This document shows, piece by piece, positions 55,675 through 64,000 of a stretch of 64,000 bases of DNA. Every line of letters starts with the position of its first letter. Positions within the stretch are counted from its first letter, which is position 1. The position numbers were made by a program, and so were the translations under genes. The notes below the pieces were generated by a model that saw only the letters and a program-made list of their open reading frames with translations, was not told the origin of the DNA and did not search any database. The stretch is from Rhodopseudomonas sp. (GTDB lineage Bacteria > Pseudomonadota > Alphaproteobacteria > Rhizobiales > Xanthobacteraceae), in contig WGNB01000028.1 in the NCBI GenBank assembly GCA_016124795.1, positions 62,001 through 126,000 of the forward strand, read 5' to 3'.

Positions 55675-55774
55675 AACAAACCAAGGGTGGCTCGCCGCCG
55701 GCGGGCGAGCCACGGATTGTACAGAACAGGTCGATTTTAGCCGCGTTTGGGTCGTTTTTACCCTTCGGCGGACC

Positions 55775-56125
55775 TCAGCCGGTCAGTTTCGACGCCTTTT
55801 GGCTGAGTTCCTTGGCTTGCTCGGTCAGGGCCGCAATCTGCTTTTTCAAAAATTCGGTTTGCAGCGCGGTGACTTCCTTGGCGTCCTTGGCCTTGAGCAA
55901 CTGCTGGGCATGTTCAAACGAGGCCGCCACATTGCGTTCGGCAAAGCTCATGGCCAGCTCGCCGGCTTCCTTGACGCCGGTCTGCATGCTCTTGGCCTGG
56001 GTCTCGGCGGTGCCGATGGCGTGCTGCGTGGCGGCGACGAAGCCGTCGAAGGCCTGCTTGGCCTGGGCGACGCTCTTCTCCGCCATGTCGCGCATTTCGG
56101 CTGGAATTTCGAAATTCAATGCCAT
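55775..56125 (-). CDS. Phasin family protein
   Basis: This 116-residue helical protein is a compact phasin_2 domain: F-E-I-P-A-E-M-R-D-M-A-E-K-S-V-A-Q-A-K-Q-A-F-D-G-F followed by amphipathic helices. It is expected to bind the surface of PHA granules. AGGAGG 6 bp before the ATG at 56125 fixes the start. It lies upstream of the first phasin gene on the same strand but is separated by its own 257-bp spacer, so it likely has its own transcript. Confidence 0.9.
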   Translation of the reverse strand: MALNFEIPAEMRDMAEKSVAQAKQAFDGFVAATQHAIGTAETQAKSMQTGVKEAGELAMSFAERNVAASFEHAQQLLKAKDAKEVTALQTEFLKKQIAALTEQAKELSQKASKLTG

Positions 56126-56424
56126 CGCATCCTCCTGACTGTGCAACGCCACAGGGCGCCGGGTCGATCCGCTCAACGCGGGTTTTATTTCAAGCGACTT
56201 TAGGTCTGATGACTTTAATACGGACGACTTTACCTCCGATCATAGGACAATCAGACGACGGGACGATGGCTGGCCGCGCCAGCCGTAACACGCCTCGACA
56301 TTAAGGTTATCGCGGCTTGGTGCGCTGCGATAGCCGGCACGTCGTGGACGCAGGCGCAATGCAGCCGTATTAATAATTCATTAGCCGTCTTCTTTGCTTC
56401 GCATCGCTGGCCAAAATTGGGCAC

Positions 56425-59400
56425 ATGAGTGGAACTGAATACCAGCTGTCCTGGCTAGCCGATCAGCGCTTGGCGGATCACGCTCTCAGTCCGTCGCCGG
56501 TCTGGCTGTGGCGCGCCGACGGATCGCAGATCTTGTGGGCCAATCCACAGGCGGCATCGATCTTCGACAGCCGCTCGGCCAAAGCACTGTCGCAGCGGAC
56601 CTTCGAGGCGAAACACCCGAGCGCGTCCCAGATCGCGCGGCTGGCCGAGACGCTGCCGGAAACAGGCGCGTCGCGGCTCGAGCGCCTGCGCGGTTTCGGC
56701 GCGGCGCTCGGCGGCACGCTGACCTGCCTTTGCGCGCGGATCGCGTTGCCCGACGGCGGCCTCGCCGTGCTGGTGGTGGCGACCGAACGCGCCGGCAAGG
56801 ACGTCACCATGTCGGAGCGCGCCCGCCGCCTGCTTGCCGACATCGACCGCCCGGCGGCGGTCTTCACCGCCGACGGCAACCTGATCGAAGCCAAGCCGGA
56901 AGCGCGCGCGCTGTTCGGCGACAAGGTCGACCTGGCCGCGCTAGGCGCCGACCGGCTGGCACACAGCCGCGCCGAGCCGATTGCCGGACCGATCACGATG
57001 GCGCGATTCGGCGACGGCTCCACGCTGCTGGTCGCGGTCGAAACCAACATGACCGCCCGCGCCAACACCGCGCCCGGCCCTCGCGCCCATCCGGCCGACG
57101 CCGCCGCGACCGCCGCGCTGGAGCGGCGGGTACCGCTGCGTTTCGTCTGGCAGATGGACGAGACGACCCGCCTCAGCCATGGCCTCGACAGCTTCGCCAG
57201 CGTGGTCGGACCACAAACGGCGGCGACACCGCACCAGAGCTGGGCGGACCTCGCCGAGCGGCTCGCGCTCGATCCCAAAGGCATCATCACCCGCGCGCTC
57301 GCGGCCCGCGAGACCTGGAGCGGCATTGCCGTGTCCTGGCCGGTCGACGACAGCGCGGATCGCGTCGCCATCGAAATGTCGGGCCTGCCGGTGTTCGACC
57401 GCGAACGGCGGTTCATGGGCTATCGGGGCTTTGCGATCTGCCGCGACCTCGACCGGCTTGCGGCGCGCCAAAGCCAATCCGCGACGGCGGCAGCGCCGGC
57501 GCCGGCCAGCACGCCGCCCGTGACACCCGTTGTGGCCACGCCACAAGTCGAACCCGCCACGCCAGAGCCCGAGGCGACGTCGCCGGCAATGACTCCGGCC
57601 GCGACAACGCCCGACGCACCCCCGTCCCCGGTTCAAGCCGTCCCGCCACAGGCGGTGCCGACTCCCGCCGCACCGCCGCAAATCACGCCGCCGCCTCAGG
57701 CCGCGCCGGCAGACAATGTGCTGGCATTCCGTCCGCCGTCGCCGCCCGCGGTCGCGACACCGGCGCCCGCGCCAGCCGCGCCGGCACCGGCCACCCCGCC
57801 ATCGCCGCCGCCGACACCCTCCTGGACCGCCGGCGAACACAGTGCCTTCGAGGAGCTGGCGCGCGAACTCAACGCCCGACTGCGCGGCGAACCCGGGCGA
57901 CGCCCGGCCGCGGTGCCGACCGTGAGCGATCCCGATATCGCGCCGGCCCCCGATGCGCTCGTGCCCCCGCCGGCGATCGCCACGCCTCAGACGGCCAGCG
58001 CCACGATGGCTTACGATGGCCGGCCGATCCTCGACCGACTGCCGATCGGCGTTCTGGTCTATCGCCTCAATAATCTGATCTACGCCAACAGCGCCTTCCT
58101 CAAATGGACCGGCTACGACACGCTGCAGGCGCTCGACGACGCCGGTGGCCTCGACAGCCTGTTCATCGAGCCGAGCCAGACGACGGCGGCGTCGGATGCC
58201 GAGGACGGAAAGTCACCGGAGAAATCCTGCGTCGGCAAAACGCTGACCATCGCCACCGTCAAAGGCGCGCAGAAGCCGGTCGAGGGCCGGCTGTTCAGCG
58301 TGCCCTGGGCGCAGGACACCGCGCTGGTGCTGATGATCAATACCCAGGGGATGTCGGACGACCGCATCAAGGCAATCGAAGCCGCACTGCGCCGGACCGA
58401 GAGCGAGAACACCGAGCTGCGCGCCATCCTCGACACCGCCACCGACGGCGTGCTGGTGCTCGACCGCGACGGCCGCGTGCTGTCGGCCAACCGCAGCGCC
58501 GAAGCGCTGTTCGGCTACGACGCCGCCGACTTCACCGAATTGAGTATCGGCGAATTGTTCGCCGCCGAAAGCCGGCGCGGCGTGCTCGATTATCTCGACC
58601 GGCTCGCCGGCCGCGACGGCCATCGCCTGCTCGACGCCGGCCGCGAGGCGATCGGCCGCGTTCGTCAGGGCGGACTGGTGCCGCTCTACATCACGATGGG
58701 CCGGATCGAGGACGGCGACAAATTCTGCGCGGTGATGCGCGACGTCACCGCCTGGAAACGCACCGAGGAAGAGCTGATCAACGCCCGCCAGCAGGCCGAA
58801 CGCGCCTCGACCGCCAAGAGCGAGTTCCTCGCCAAGATCAGCCACGAGATCCGCACGCCGCTCAACGCCATCATCGGCTTTTCCGAAGTGATGATCGACG
58901 AGCGCTTCGGCGCCATCGGCAACGACCGCTACAAGCAGTATCTCAAGGACATCCATAGCTCCGGCGGCCATCTGATTTCGCTGCTCAACGACCTGCTCGA
59001 TCTGTCCAAGATCGAGGCCGGCAAGCTCGACCTCAGTTTCGTCAGCGTCAATCTCAACGACATCGTCCAGCAATGCGTCGCCATCATGCAGGAGCAGGCC
59101 AATCGCGAGCGGGTCATCATCCGCACCGCGTTGCCAGGCACGCTGCCGCCGATCGTCGCCGATGCGCGATCGGTGCGGCAGATCGCGCTCAACCTTTTGT
59201 CGAACTCGATCAAGTTCACCGGCGCCGGCGGCCAGGTCATCGTCTCGACCGCGCTGAACGACGACAACGAAGCGGTGCTGCGGGTGCGCGACACCGGCAT
59301 CGGCATGAGCGAGGCCGAATTGCAGACGGCGCTCGAACCGTTCCGGCAGATGGCGACCTCGTCGCGCTGGGGCGCCAGCGGCACTGGTCTCGGGTTGCCG

Positions 59401-59514
59401 ATCACCAAGGCGCTGGCCGAGGCCAATCACGCCCGCTTCCGCATCACCAGCCAGCCCGAGGACGGAACCCTGGTTGAAGTGGCGTTTCCGGCAACCCGCG
59501 TTCTGGCGGAATAA
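56425..59514 (+). CDS. PAS-domain sensor histidine kinase, PdhS/PleC-like
   Basis: This 1029-residue kinase has a long N-terminal part with PAS-like stretches, a Pro/Ala/Thr-rich disordered region (about 350-480), PAS domains near 525-630 and 660-775, a HisKA domain with the phospho-acceptor H807 (S-H-E-I-R-T-P-L-N-A-I-I-G-F-S-E-V-M) and a HATPase domain with R-D-T-G-I-G-M and G-T-G-L-G-L-P-I near the C-terminus. The E-R-F-G-A-I-G-N-x-R-Y sequence after the H-box is the signature of PdhS/PleC/DivJ-type cell-cycle kinases. No membrane helix is visible, so it is probably cytoplasmic. No receiver domain is fused to it. Confidence 0.92.
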   Translation: MSGTEYQLSWLADQRLADHALSPSPVWLWRADGSQILWANPQAASIFDSRSAKALSQRTFEAKHPSASQIARLAETLPETGASRLERLRGFGAALGGTLTCLCARIALPDGGLAVLVVATERAGKDVTMSERARRLLADIDRPAAVFTADGNLIEAKPEARALFGDKVDLAALGADRLAHSRAEPIAGPITMARFGDGSTLLVAVETNMTARANTAPGPRAHPADAAATAALERRVPLRFVWQMDETTRLSHGLDSFASVVGPQTAATPHQSWADLAERLALDPKGIITRALAARETWSGIAVSWPVDDSADRVAIEMSGLPVFDRERRFMGYRGFAICRDLDRLAARQSQSATAAAPAPASTPPVTPVVATPQVEPATPEPEATSPAMTPAATTPDAPPSPVQAVPPQAVPTPAAPPQITPPPQAAPADNVLAFRPPSPPAVATPAPAPAAPAPATPPSPPPTPSWTAGEHSAFEELARELNARLRGEPGRRPAAVPTVSDPDIAPAPDALVPPPAIATPQTASATMAYDGRPILDRLPIGVLVYRLNNLIYANSAFLKWTGYDTLQALDDAGGLDSLFIEPSQTTAASDAEDGKSPEKSCVGKTLTIATVKGAQKPVEGRLFSVPWAQDTALVLMINTQGMSDDRIKAIEAALRRTESENTELRAILDTATDGVLVLDRDGRVLSANRSAEALFGYDAADFTELSIGELFAAESRRGVLDYLDRLAGRDGHRLLDAGREAIGRVRQGGLVPLYITMGRIEDGDKFCAVMRDVTAWKRTEEELINARQQAERASTAKSEFLAKISHEIRTPLNAIIGFSEVMIDERFGAIGNDRYKQYLKDIHSSGGHLISLLNDLLDLSKIEAGKLDLSFVSVNLNDIVQQCVAIMQEQANRERVIIRTALPGTLPPIVADARSVRQIALNLLSNSIKFTGAGGQVIVSTALNDDNEAVLRVRDTGIGMSEAELQTALEPFRQMATSSRWGASGTGLGLPITKALAEANHARFRITSQPEDGTLVEVAFPATRVLAE

Positions 59515-59630
59515 TCCCACGCCTTCAAAGGGTCACAGAAGACGGGCACGGTTGGCGAGAGCGCGCCCGATGGTATAGTCCGCCGGTGCCCGCCGCGTGG
59601 CATTACCGCCCGACATCGACTTAACCGGAT

Positions 59631-61607
59631 TTGACTGCTTTGACGGCTTCCGCTGGCTTCCGACGCTTGGGAATTGCGCTTCTGGTCCTCGTCGCGCTTG
59701 CCGCCGGCGTATTGACCACCGCCGGCTATCTGATTTCAGCGGACACGGTGCGCGCCGAGGTCATCGGCGGTATCCATTCGGCGACCGGGCTTAATCCGGT
59801 GCTGCGCGGCCGGGCCACCGTGTCGCTGTTTCCGAAAGGCAGTGTCAGCTTCGACGATGTCATGCTCGGCGACCCGGCGCAGCCGGCCTTGACGGCCGAA
59901 CGGATGACCGCCCGGCTGCGGTTCTTTCCGCTGCTGATCGGCCGCGTCGAAATCGCCGACGTTTCGCTCGAGCGGCCGACGATCTCGATCAACCTCGAAC
60001 CGAACGGAAAATCGAACTGGTCCGGCTTGATCGACGGGCTGGCGCGCAACCAGAAGCCGAACGCCCGGCATGGCGTCGCGGCCTTCTCGGAAATGCGCAT
60101 CGACAACGGCACCGTGATCCTGCGCGACCATGAGAACAAGGTGGTCGAAACCATCGACCGGATGGATTTCTCGCTGGCCTGGCCTTCGATCTCGAAAAGC
60201 CTCGGCGCCACCGGCCGTTTCGTCTGGCATGACGAACCGGTCGATGCCAGCCTGACGCTGGCCGATTTCCGCGCCGCGCTGGCCGGCAGCAAGACCGGCC
60301 TGAAGCTGCGCCTCGCCGCCAAGCCGATGAAGGCCGCCTTCGAAGGCTCGATCAGCGTCCGGCCGACGGTCAAGATCGAAGGCACGCTGGCCGCCGACGC
60401 CGATTCATTGCGCGACGCCATGGTCTGGACCGGTCAGGAGTCGCCGCCCGGCGGCGGCTTCGGTCGCTTCGCCATCAAGGCACAGGCCAATGTCGTCGGC
60501 GGCAGCATCGGCCTGTCGGGCGTCAACGTCGAACTCGACGGCAACAGCGCCGAAGGCGTTCTGACTTTCGCCACCGACGGCCGCAAGACGCTGCAAGGCA
60601 CGCTGGCGGCCGATACCCTCAACCTGACGCCTTATGTCTCGACGATCCGGCTGCTCACCGCCAACCAGCACGCCTGGAGCGATGCCCGGATCGCGCCCGA
60701 GGGCCTGTCCAACATCGACTTCGATCTGCGGCTGTCGGCGGCCAAGGTCATCATGGCCTCGGCGACGATCGGACGCACCGCGATCGGCGCCAACCTGCGC
60801 GCCGGTCATCTGACGGTGACGGTCGGCGAGGCCCAGGCCTATGGCGGCGTCATCCGCGGCTCGATGGCGCTGGCCAATTTCGATTCCGGCATCGACGTCA
60901 AATCGCAACTGCAGTTCAGCGACGTCGATCTGGAAAGCTGCCTTGGCCAGTTGTTCGGCCTGCGCCGGCTCGAAGGCAAAGGCAATATCTCGCTCAACGT
61001 CGAAGGCTCCGGCGAGAGCGTGCTCGCCGTCACCCGCAGCATGACGGGCAGCGCCGGGCTGACCGGCAGCAACGGCGCGATCGCCGGATTGAACATCGAA
61101 CAACTGCTGCGCCGGCTGGAGCGCCGGCCGTTGTCGGGCAGCGGCGAATTCCGCACCGGTTCGACGCCTTATGACAAGATCACCGTCGGGCTCAAGATCG
61201 TGAAGGGCGTGATTGCGGTCGACGATATGAAAGTCGAGAGCGCCGCGGTGCGGCTGGCGCTCGCCGGTCAGGCCTCGATCCCGGATCGCGACCTCGATCT
61301 CAAAGGCACTGCCGCACTGGTCACCGCCAGCCGGCCCGGCGTTCCGCCATTCGAACTGCCGTTCATCGTGCAAGGGTCATGGGACGATCCGATCATGCTC
61401 CCGGACGCGGAAGCCTTGATCCGCCGCTCCGGCGCCGCCGCGCCGCTATTGCGCGCGGTACGCGAACGCAGCGCCCGCGATGCCGTGCGCCAGGCGCTGG
61501 ATCGATTGACCGGCGGCAGCGGCGCGGCGACGCAAACGCCCGCCGAAGCGCCGACCGCGGCGCCGACATTGCCGGCCGCCAACCAGAGCGTCGACACCGC
61601 GCGCTAG
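59631..61607 (+). CDS. AsmA-family protein
   Basis: A 658-residue protein with an N-terminal membrane helix (L-G-I-A-L-L-V-L-V-A-L-A-A-G) and a long beta-rich periplasmic part. The start after the helix contains D-T-V-R-A-E-V and G-x-x-P-V-L-R-G-R-A, as in AsmA proteins, and a C-terminal AsmA_2 domain ends near residue 600, followed by an Ala/Pro tail. AsmA-like proteins are bridge-like lipid carriers between inner and outer membranes. The start is a TTG at 59631; a second TTG lies three codons later. It follows the kinase gene on the same strand. Confidence 0.85.
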   Translation: MTALTASAGFRRLGIALLVLVALAAGVLTTAGYLISADTVRAEVIGGIHSATGLNPVLRGRATVSLFPKGSVSFDDVMLGDPAQPALTAERMTARLRFFPLLIGRVEIADVSLERPTISINLEPNGKSNWSGLIDGLARNQKPNARHGVAAFSEMRIDNGTVILRDHENKVVETIDRMDFSLAWPSISKSLGATGRFVWHDEPVDASLTLADFRAALAGSKTGLKLRLAAKPMKAAFEGSISVRPTVKIEGTLAADADSLRDAMVWTGQESPPGGGFGRFAIKAQANVVGGSIGLSGVNVELDGNSAEGVLTFATDGRKTLQGTLAADTLNLTPYVSTIRLLTANQHAWSDARIAPEGLSNIDFDLRLSAAKVIMASATIGRTAIGANLRAGHLTVTVGEAQAYGGVIRGSMALANFDSGIDVKSQLQFSDVDLESCLGQLFGLRRLEGKGNISLNVEGSGESVLAVTRSMTGSAGLTGSNGAIAGLNIEQLLRRLERRPLSGSGEFRTGSTPYDKITVGLKIVKGVIAVDDMKVESAAVRLALAGQASIPDRDLDLKGTAALVTASRPGVPPFELPFIVQGSWDDPIMLPDAEALIRRSGAAAPLLRAVRERSARDAVRQALDRLTGGSGAATQTPAEAPTAAPTLPAANQSVDTAR

Positions 61608-61627
61608 AAGACCGGTTCTGTTCGCGT

Positions 61628-62152
61628 TCAGGCGCCGGCGGGCACGGCGCCGCCATCGTCGACGTCGTACTTGGATTTCTGCGTCGTCGGCAGCCGCGGC
61701 TCCGGACCGTAATAATTGCCGACCCGCACGATCGCGCGCGGCTTGAGCACGATCGACACCATGCGGTCGAGCAGCGCCTTGGCCGAGACCGGCTTGCACA
61801 GGAATTCATTGACGCCAAGCTTGACCGACTCGACGATGCGCCAACGCTCGCCGTGCGACGACAGCATGATGATCGGAATATCCGGCGACGGAAAAATGCC
61901 GGGCGAGCGCACGATGCGCACCAGTTCCGGTCCGTTCAGCAGCGGCATTTCCCAGTCGAGAATGATGATATCGGGCGCCGTCTGGCGGATCATTTCAAGC
62001 GCCGCCAGCCCATCGGCCGCCTCGGTGACCGACTTGACGCCGATATTGGCCAACAGACCGCGTACGATCTTGCGGGTGAAGGCATTATCATCGACCAGCA
62101 GCACATTGAGTTGCTGTACGAGGTAGGCCGCGCGCTTGACGTTACTGTTCAT
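61628..62152 (-). CDS. Response regulator receiver protein
   Basis: This 174-residue protein is a single CheY-like receiver domain with D21-D22 (V-L-L-V-D-D), the phospho-acceptor D66 (I-I-L-D-W-E-M-P) and the conserved lysine in F-L-C-K-P. It has a C-terminal tail of about 45 residues without a DNA-binding domain. It would relay a phosphoryl signal by protein contact. It may be a partner of the PdhS-like kinase at 56425, but it is on the opposite strand. The ATG at 62152 is preferred to one 27 bp upstream. Confidence 0.9.
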   Translation of the reverse strand: MNSNVKRAAYLVQQLNVLLVDDNAFTRKIVRGLLANIGVKSVTEAADGLAALEMIRQTAPDIIILDWEMPLLNGPELVRIVRSPGIFPSPDIPIIMLSSHGERWRIVESVKLGVNEFLCKPVSAKALLDRMVSIVLKPRAIVRVGNYYGPEPRLPTTQKSKYDVDDGGAVPAGA

Positions 62153-62255
62153 CGGTCGCCCCAAACGAGGCTTCAACAATGCCCGGCAATCGTCATTTTG
62201 TTATTAACGGGATACCGGAAACCGGGGACCATCGCACGGTTGCGCCGCCGCCGGC

Positions 62256-63755
62256 TCAGGCCGGTCCAGTCAACGTGCGCCGAACCGCATCGCGCCAGCC
62301 GGCATAGCGCGTCTCGCGATCGGACGCCGCCATTTCCGGTTCGAATCGGCGATCAAGCCGCCATTGCGCGGCAAAACCATCGAGATCGGGACATAGACCG
62401 GCGGTCCGACCGGCCAGATAGGCCGCGCCCAAGGCCGTGGTCTCCATCACCACCGGACGGTCGACCGGCGCGGCCAGAATATCGGCGAGAAACTGCATGC
62501 AGGGTTCGCTCGCGGTCATGCCGCCATCGACCCGCAGCACGGTGGCCGACGAGCCCGCCGCCGGCCAGTCGGCGCGCATCGCCTCCAGGAGATCGCGGGT
62601 CTGGTAGCCGACCGAATCGAGCGCGGCGCGCGCGATCTCCGGCGCGCCGGAATGACGGGTCAGACCGAAGATCGCGCCGCGCGCCTGCGGGTCCCAATAA
62701 GGCGCGCCGAGCCCGACAAAAGCCGGCACAAGATAAACCTGTTCGGCCGGATCGGCTTTCGCTGCCAGCGCGCCGACATCGGACGACTTCTCGATGATCT
62801 TCAGACCGTCGCGTAGCCACTGCACCGCCGCGCCGGCGACAAAGATGCCGCCTTCGAGCGCGTAGGTGCGGCGACCGTCGAGTTGATAGGCAATCGTCGT
62901 CAGCAGTCGCGCGCGCGACGCAACGCGCTTGTCGCCGGTGTTGAGCACCATGAAGCAGCCGGTGCCATAGGTCGATTTCATCATGCCGGGCGTGAAGCAG
63001 CCCTGCCCCACCGTCGCGGCCTGCTGATCGCCGGCAATGCCACGAATGGCGATCGCCCCACCGAACAGCGCCGGCTCGGTGGCGCCGAACTCGGCGGCGC
63101 AATCGCACACCTGCGGCAGCATCGCCATCGGCACGCCAAAGATCCGGCACAGGTCTTCATCCCACCGGCTGCTGCCGATATCGACGAGCATGGTGCGGGC
63201 CGCATTGGTCGCATCGGTCCGATGCACCTTGCCGCCGGTCAGCCGCCACAACAGAAAGCTGTCGACGGTGCCGAAGGCGAGTTCGCCGGCTTGCGCTCGA
63301 GCGCGCGCGCCATCGACATGGTCGAGCAGCCAGGCGATCTTGCTCGCCGAGAAATAAGGATCGAGCAGCAGGCCGGTCCTGGCGGCGATATCCGGCTCAT
63401 GACCGGCGGCGCGCAAGGCGTCGCAATAAGCAGCGGTGCGCCGATCCTGCCAGACGATGGCCTTGTGGATCGGTTTGCCGGTCGCCCGATCCCAGACCAC
63501 GGTGGTCTCGCGCTGGTTGGTGATGCCGATGCCGGCGATCTCGTTGGCGGCAAGCCCGGCTTGCGCCATCGCCGCGCGCACGGTTTCAACGGTCGCCCGC
63601 CAGATATCCTCGGCATCGTGCTCGACCCAGCCCGACGCCGGAAAATGCTGCGGCAATTCGCGCTGCGCTGTCGCCACCGGTTTCAGACCGGCGTCGAAGA
63701 CAATGGCGCGCGTCGATGTCGTGCCCTGATCAATGGCGACAAGATGATTTGGCAA
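62256..63755 (-). CDS. glpK: Glycerol kinase
   Basis: This 499-residue FGGY kinase starts with the ATP-binding motif D-Q-G-T-T-S-T-R-A. It has the family glycerol-binding and phosphate signatures, including [20 protein letters not shown] and a C-terminal G-A-A-Y-L-A-G-R-T. It phosphorylates glycerol to glycerol 3-phosphate. The 3' end of glpD lies upstream on the same strand (82-bp gap), the usual glycerol utilisation pair. Confidence 0.96.
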   Translation of the reverse strand: MPNHLVAIDQGTTSTRAIVFDAGLKPVATAQRELPQHFPASGWVEHDAEDIWRATVETVRAAMAQAGLAANEIAGIGITNQRETTVVWDRATGKPIHKAIVWQDRRTAAYCDALRAAGHEPDIAARTGLLLDPYFSASKIAWLLDHVDGARARAQAGELAFGTVDSFLLWRLTGGKVHRTDATNAARTMLVDIGSSRWDEDLCRIFGVPMAMLPQVCDCAAEFGATEPALFGGAIAIRGIAGDQQAATVGQGCFTPGMMKSTYGTGCFMVLNTGDKRVASRARLLTTIAYQLDGRRTYALEGGIFVAGAAVQWLRDGLKIIEKSSDVGALAAKADPAEQVYLVPAFVGLGAPYWDPQARGAIFGLTRHSGAPEIARAALDSVGYQTRDLLEAMRADWPAAGSSATVLRVDGGMTASEPCMQFLADILAAPVDRPVVMETTALGAAYLAGRTAGLCPDLDGFAAQWRLDRRFEPEMAASDRETRYAGWRDAVRRTLTGPA

Positions 63756-63837
63756 CAGCGTCCCGCCCTGACGCGACTCGCGTCGGGCTCAAGCTAACGC
63801 ATTGCCAACGCGGCTGTGAACCCTTACCGGCGACGCC

Positions 63838-64000
63838 TCAGAACAGGCCCGCATCGCCAAGATCGGCGATGAACTCGTCGATGGCGATACGATCTGCGGC
63901 GCTCGCCTTGAGGCCGAGCTTGCTGCGACGCCACAACACGTCATCGGCGGTCTGTGCCCATTCGGTCTCGACCAGATAACGCACTTCGGCGCCGGTCAGA
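63838..64000 (-). CDS. glpD: Glycerol-3-phosphate dehydrogenase GlpD, C-terminal end (cut by window end)
   Basis: The minus-strand frame at the window edge encodes 53 C-terminal residues, beginning L-T-G-A-E-V-R-Y-L-V-E-T-E-W-A and including D-V-L-W-R-R-S-K-L-G-L. This is the characteristic C-terminus of aerobic GlpD, which oxidises glycerol 3-phosphate and passes electrons to quinone. The rest of the gene lies beyond the window. Its position next to glpK supports the call. Confidence 0.88.
   Translation of the reverse strand, partial: LTGAEVRYLVETEWAQTADDVLWRRSKLGLKASAADRIAIDEFIADLGDAGLF

Overview
The window looks like chromosomal DNA from a GC-rich alphaproteobacterium of the order Hyphomicrobiales (Rhizobiales), probably near Bradyrhizobium, Pseudolabrys or other Xanthobacteraceae-type lineages. 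This is inferred from several things: the rpoD-dnaG pair, the carB-greA-Lrp-trxB-LysR order, two phasin genes, a PdhS/PleC-like histidine kinase, a perfect FixK/FNR-type box, a tRNA-His that lacks G-1 and carries A73, and dispersed palindromic repeats of a kind common in that group. No rRNA genes, CRISPR arrays, transposases, integrases or phage structural genes were seen.

Layout. 1-2.6 kb: end of a TAXI solute-binding protein and its fused TRAP permease. 2.65-7.6 kb: a CAU tRNA, an amidohydrolase-type decarboxylase, a lytic transglycosylase, a 35-residue membrane peptide behind a FixK/FNR box, and an MFS transporter. 7.9-10.9 kb: small conserved proteins, a cold-shock gene and an OmpA-family protein. 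10.9-15.3 kb: alcohol dehydrogenase, MltB-type transglycosylase, nitroreductase and class V aminotransferase. 15.3-17.8 kb: an accessory patch with a structured repeat-like element, an AT-richer Mrr-type restriction endonuclease and about 950 bp of short palindromic repeats. 17.8-19.2 kb: PilZ, MaoC and thioesterase genes. 19.4-23.7 kb: a displaced copy of the rpoD 3' end, a 2-kb cassette of DUF2809, DUF817 and an unknown gene, then intact rpoD. 24-30.2 kb: dnaG, a large unknown membrane protein, an orphan TctC-type binding protein and a 2OG-Fe(II) oxygenase.

30.5-48.1 kb holds the carbamoyl-phosphate synthase genes. carA and carB are separated by a methyltransferase, an IPNS-like oxygenase, an SDR, a zinc-ribbon protein, an aldo/keto reductase and YihY. 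A YqeY-family gene and a gentisate dioxygenase precede carA. After carB come greA, a HicBA toxin-antitoxin pair, a YCII protein, a DsbA-like oxidoreductase, an Lrp regulator, trxB and a LysR regulator. 48.5-51.7 kb is a complete pqqABCDE operon on the minus strand. 52.2-56.1 kb holds an L,D-transpeptidase, tRNA-His and two phasins. 56.4-64 kb holds a large PAS histidine kinase, an AsmA-family protein, a receiver-only response regulator, glpK and the end of glpD.

Most of the window is ordinary core metabolism. The observations most worth a second look are the rpoD 3'-end remnant, which differs from the intact gene almost only at synonymous positions; the carB leader, with an intrinsic terminator and two mutually exclusive hairpins; the structured element beside the Mrr gene; and the FixK-box-linked micropeptide. 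I did not find a clear multi-gene system that I would call new.
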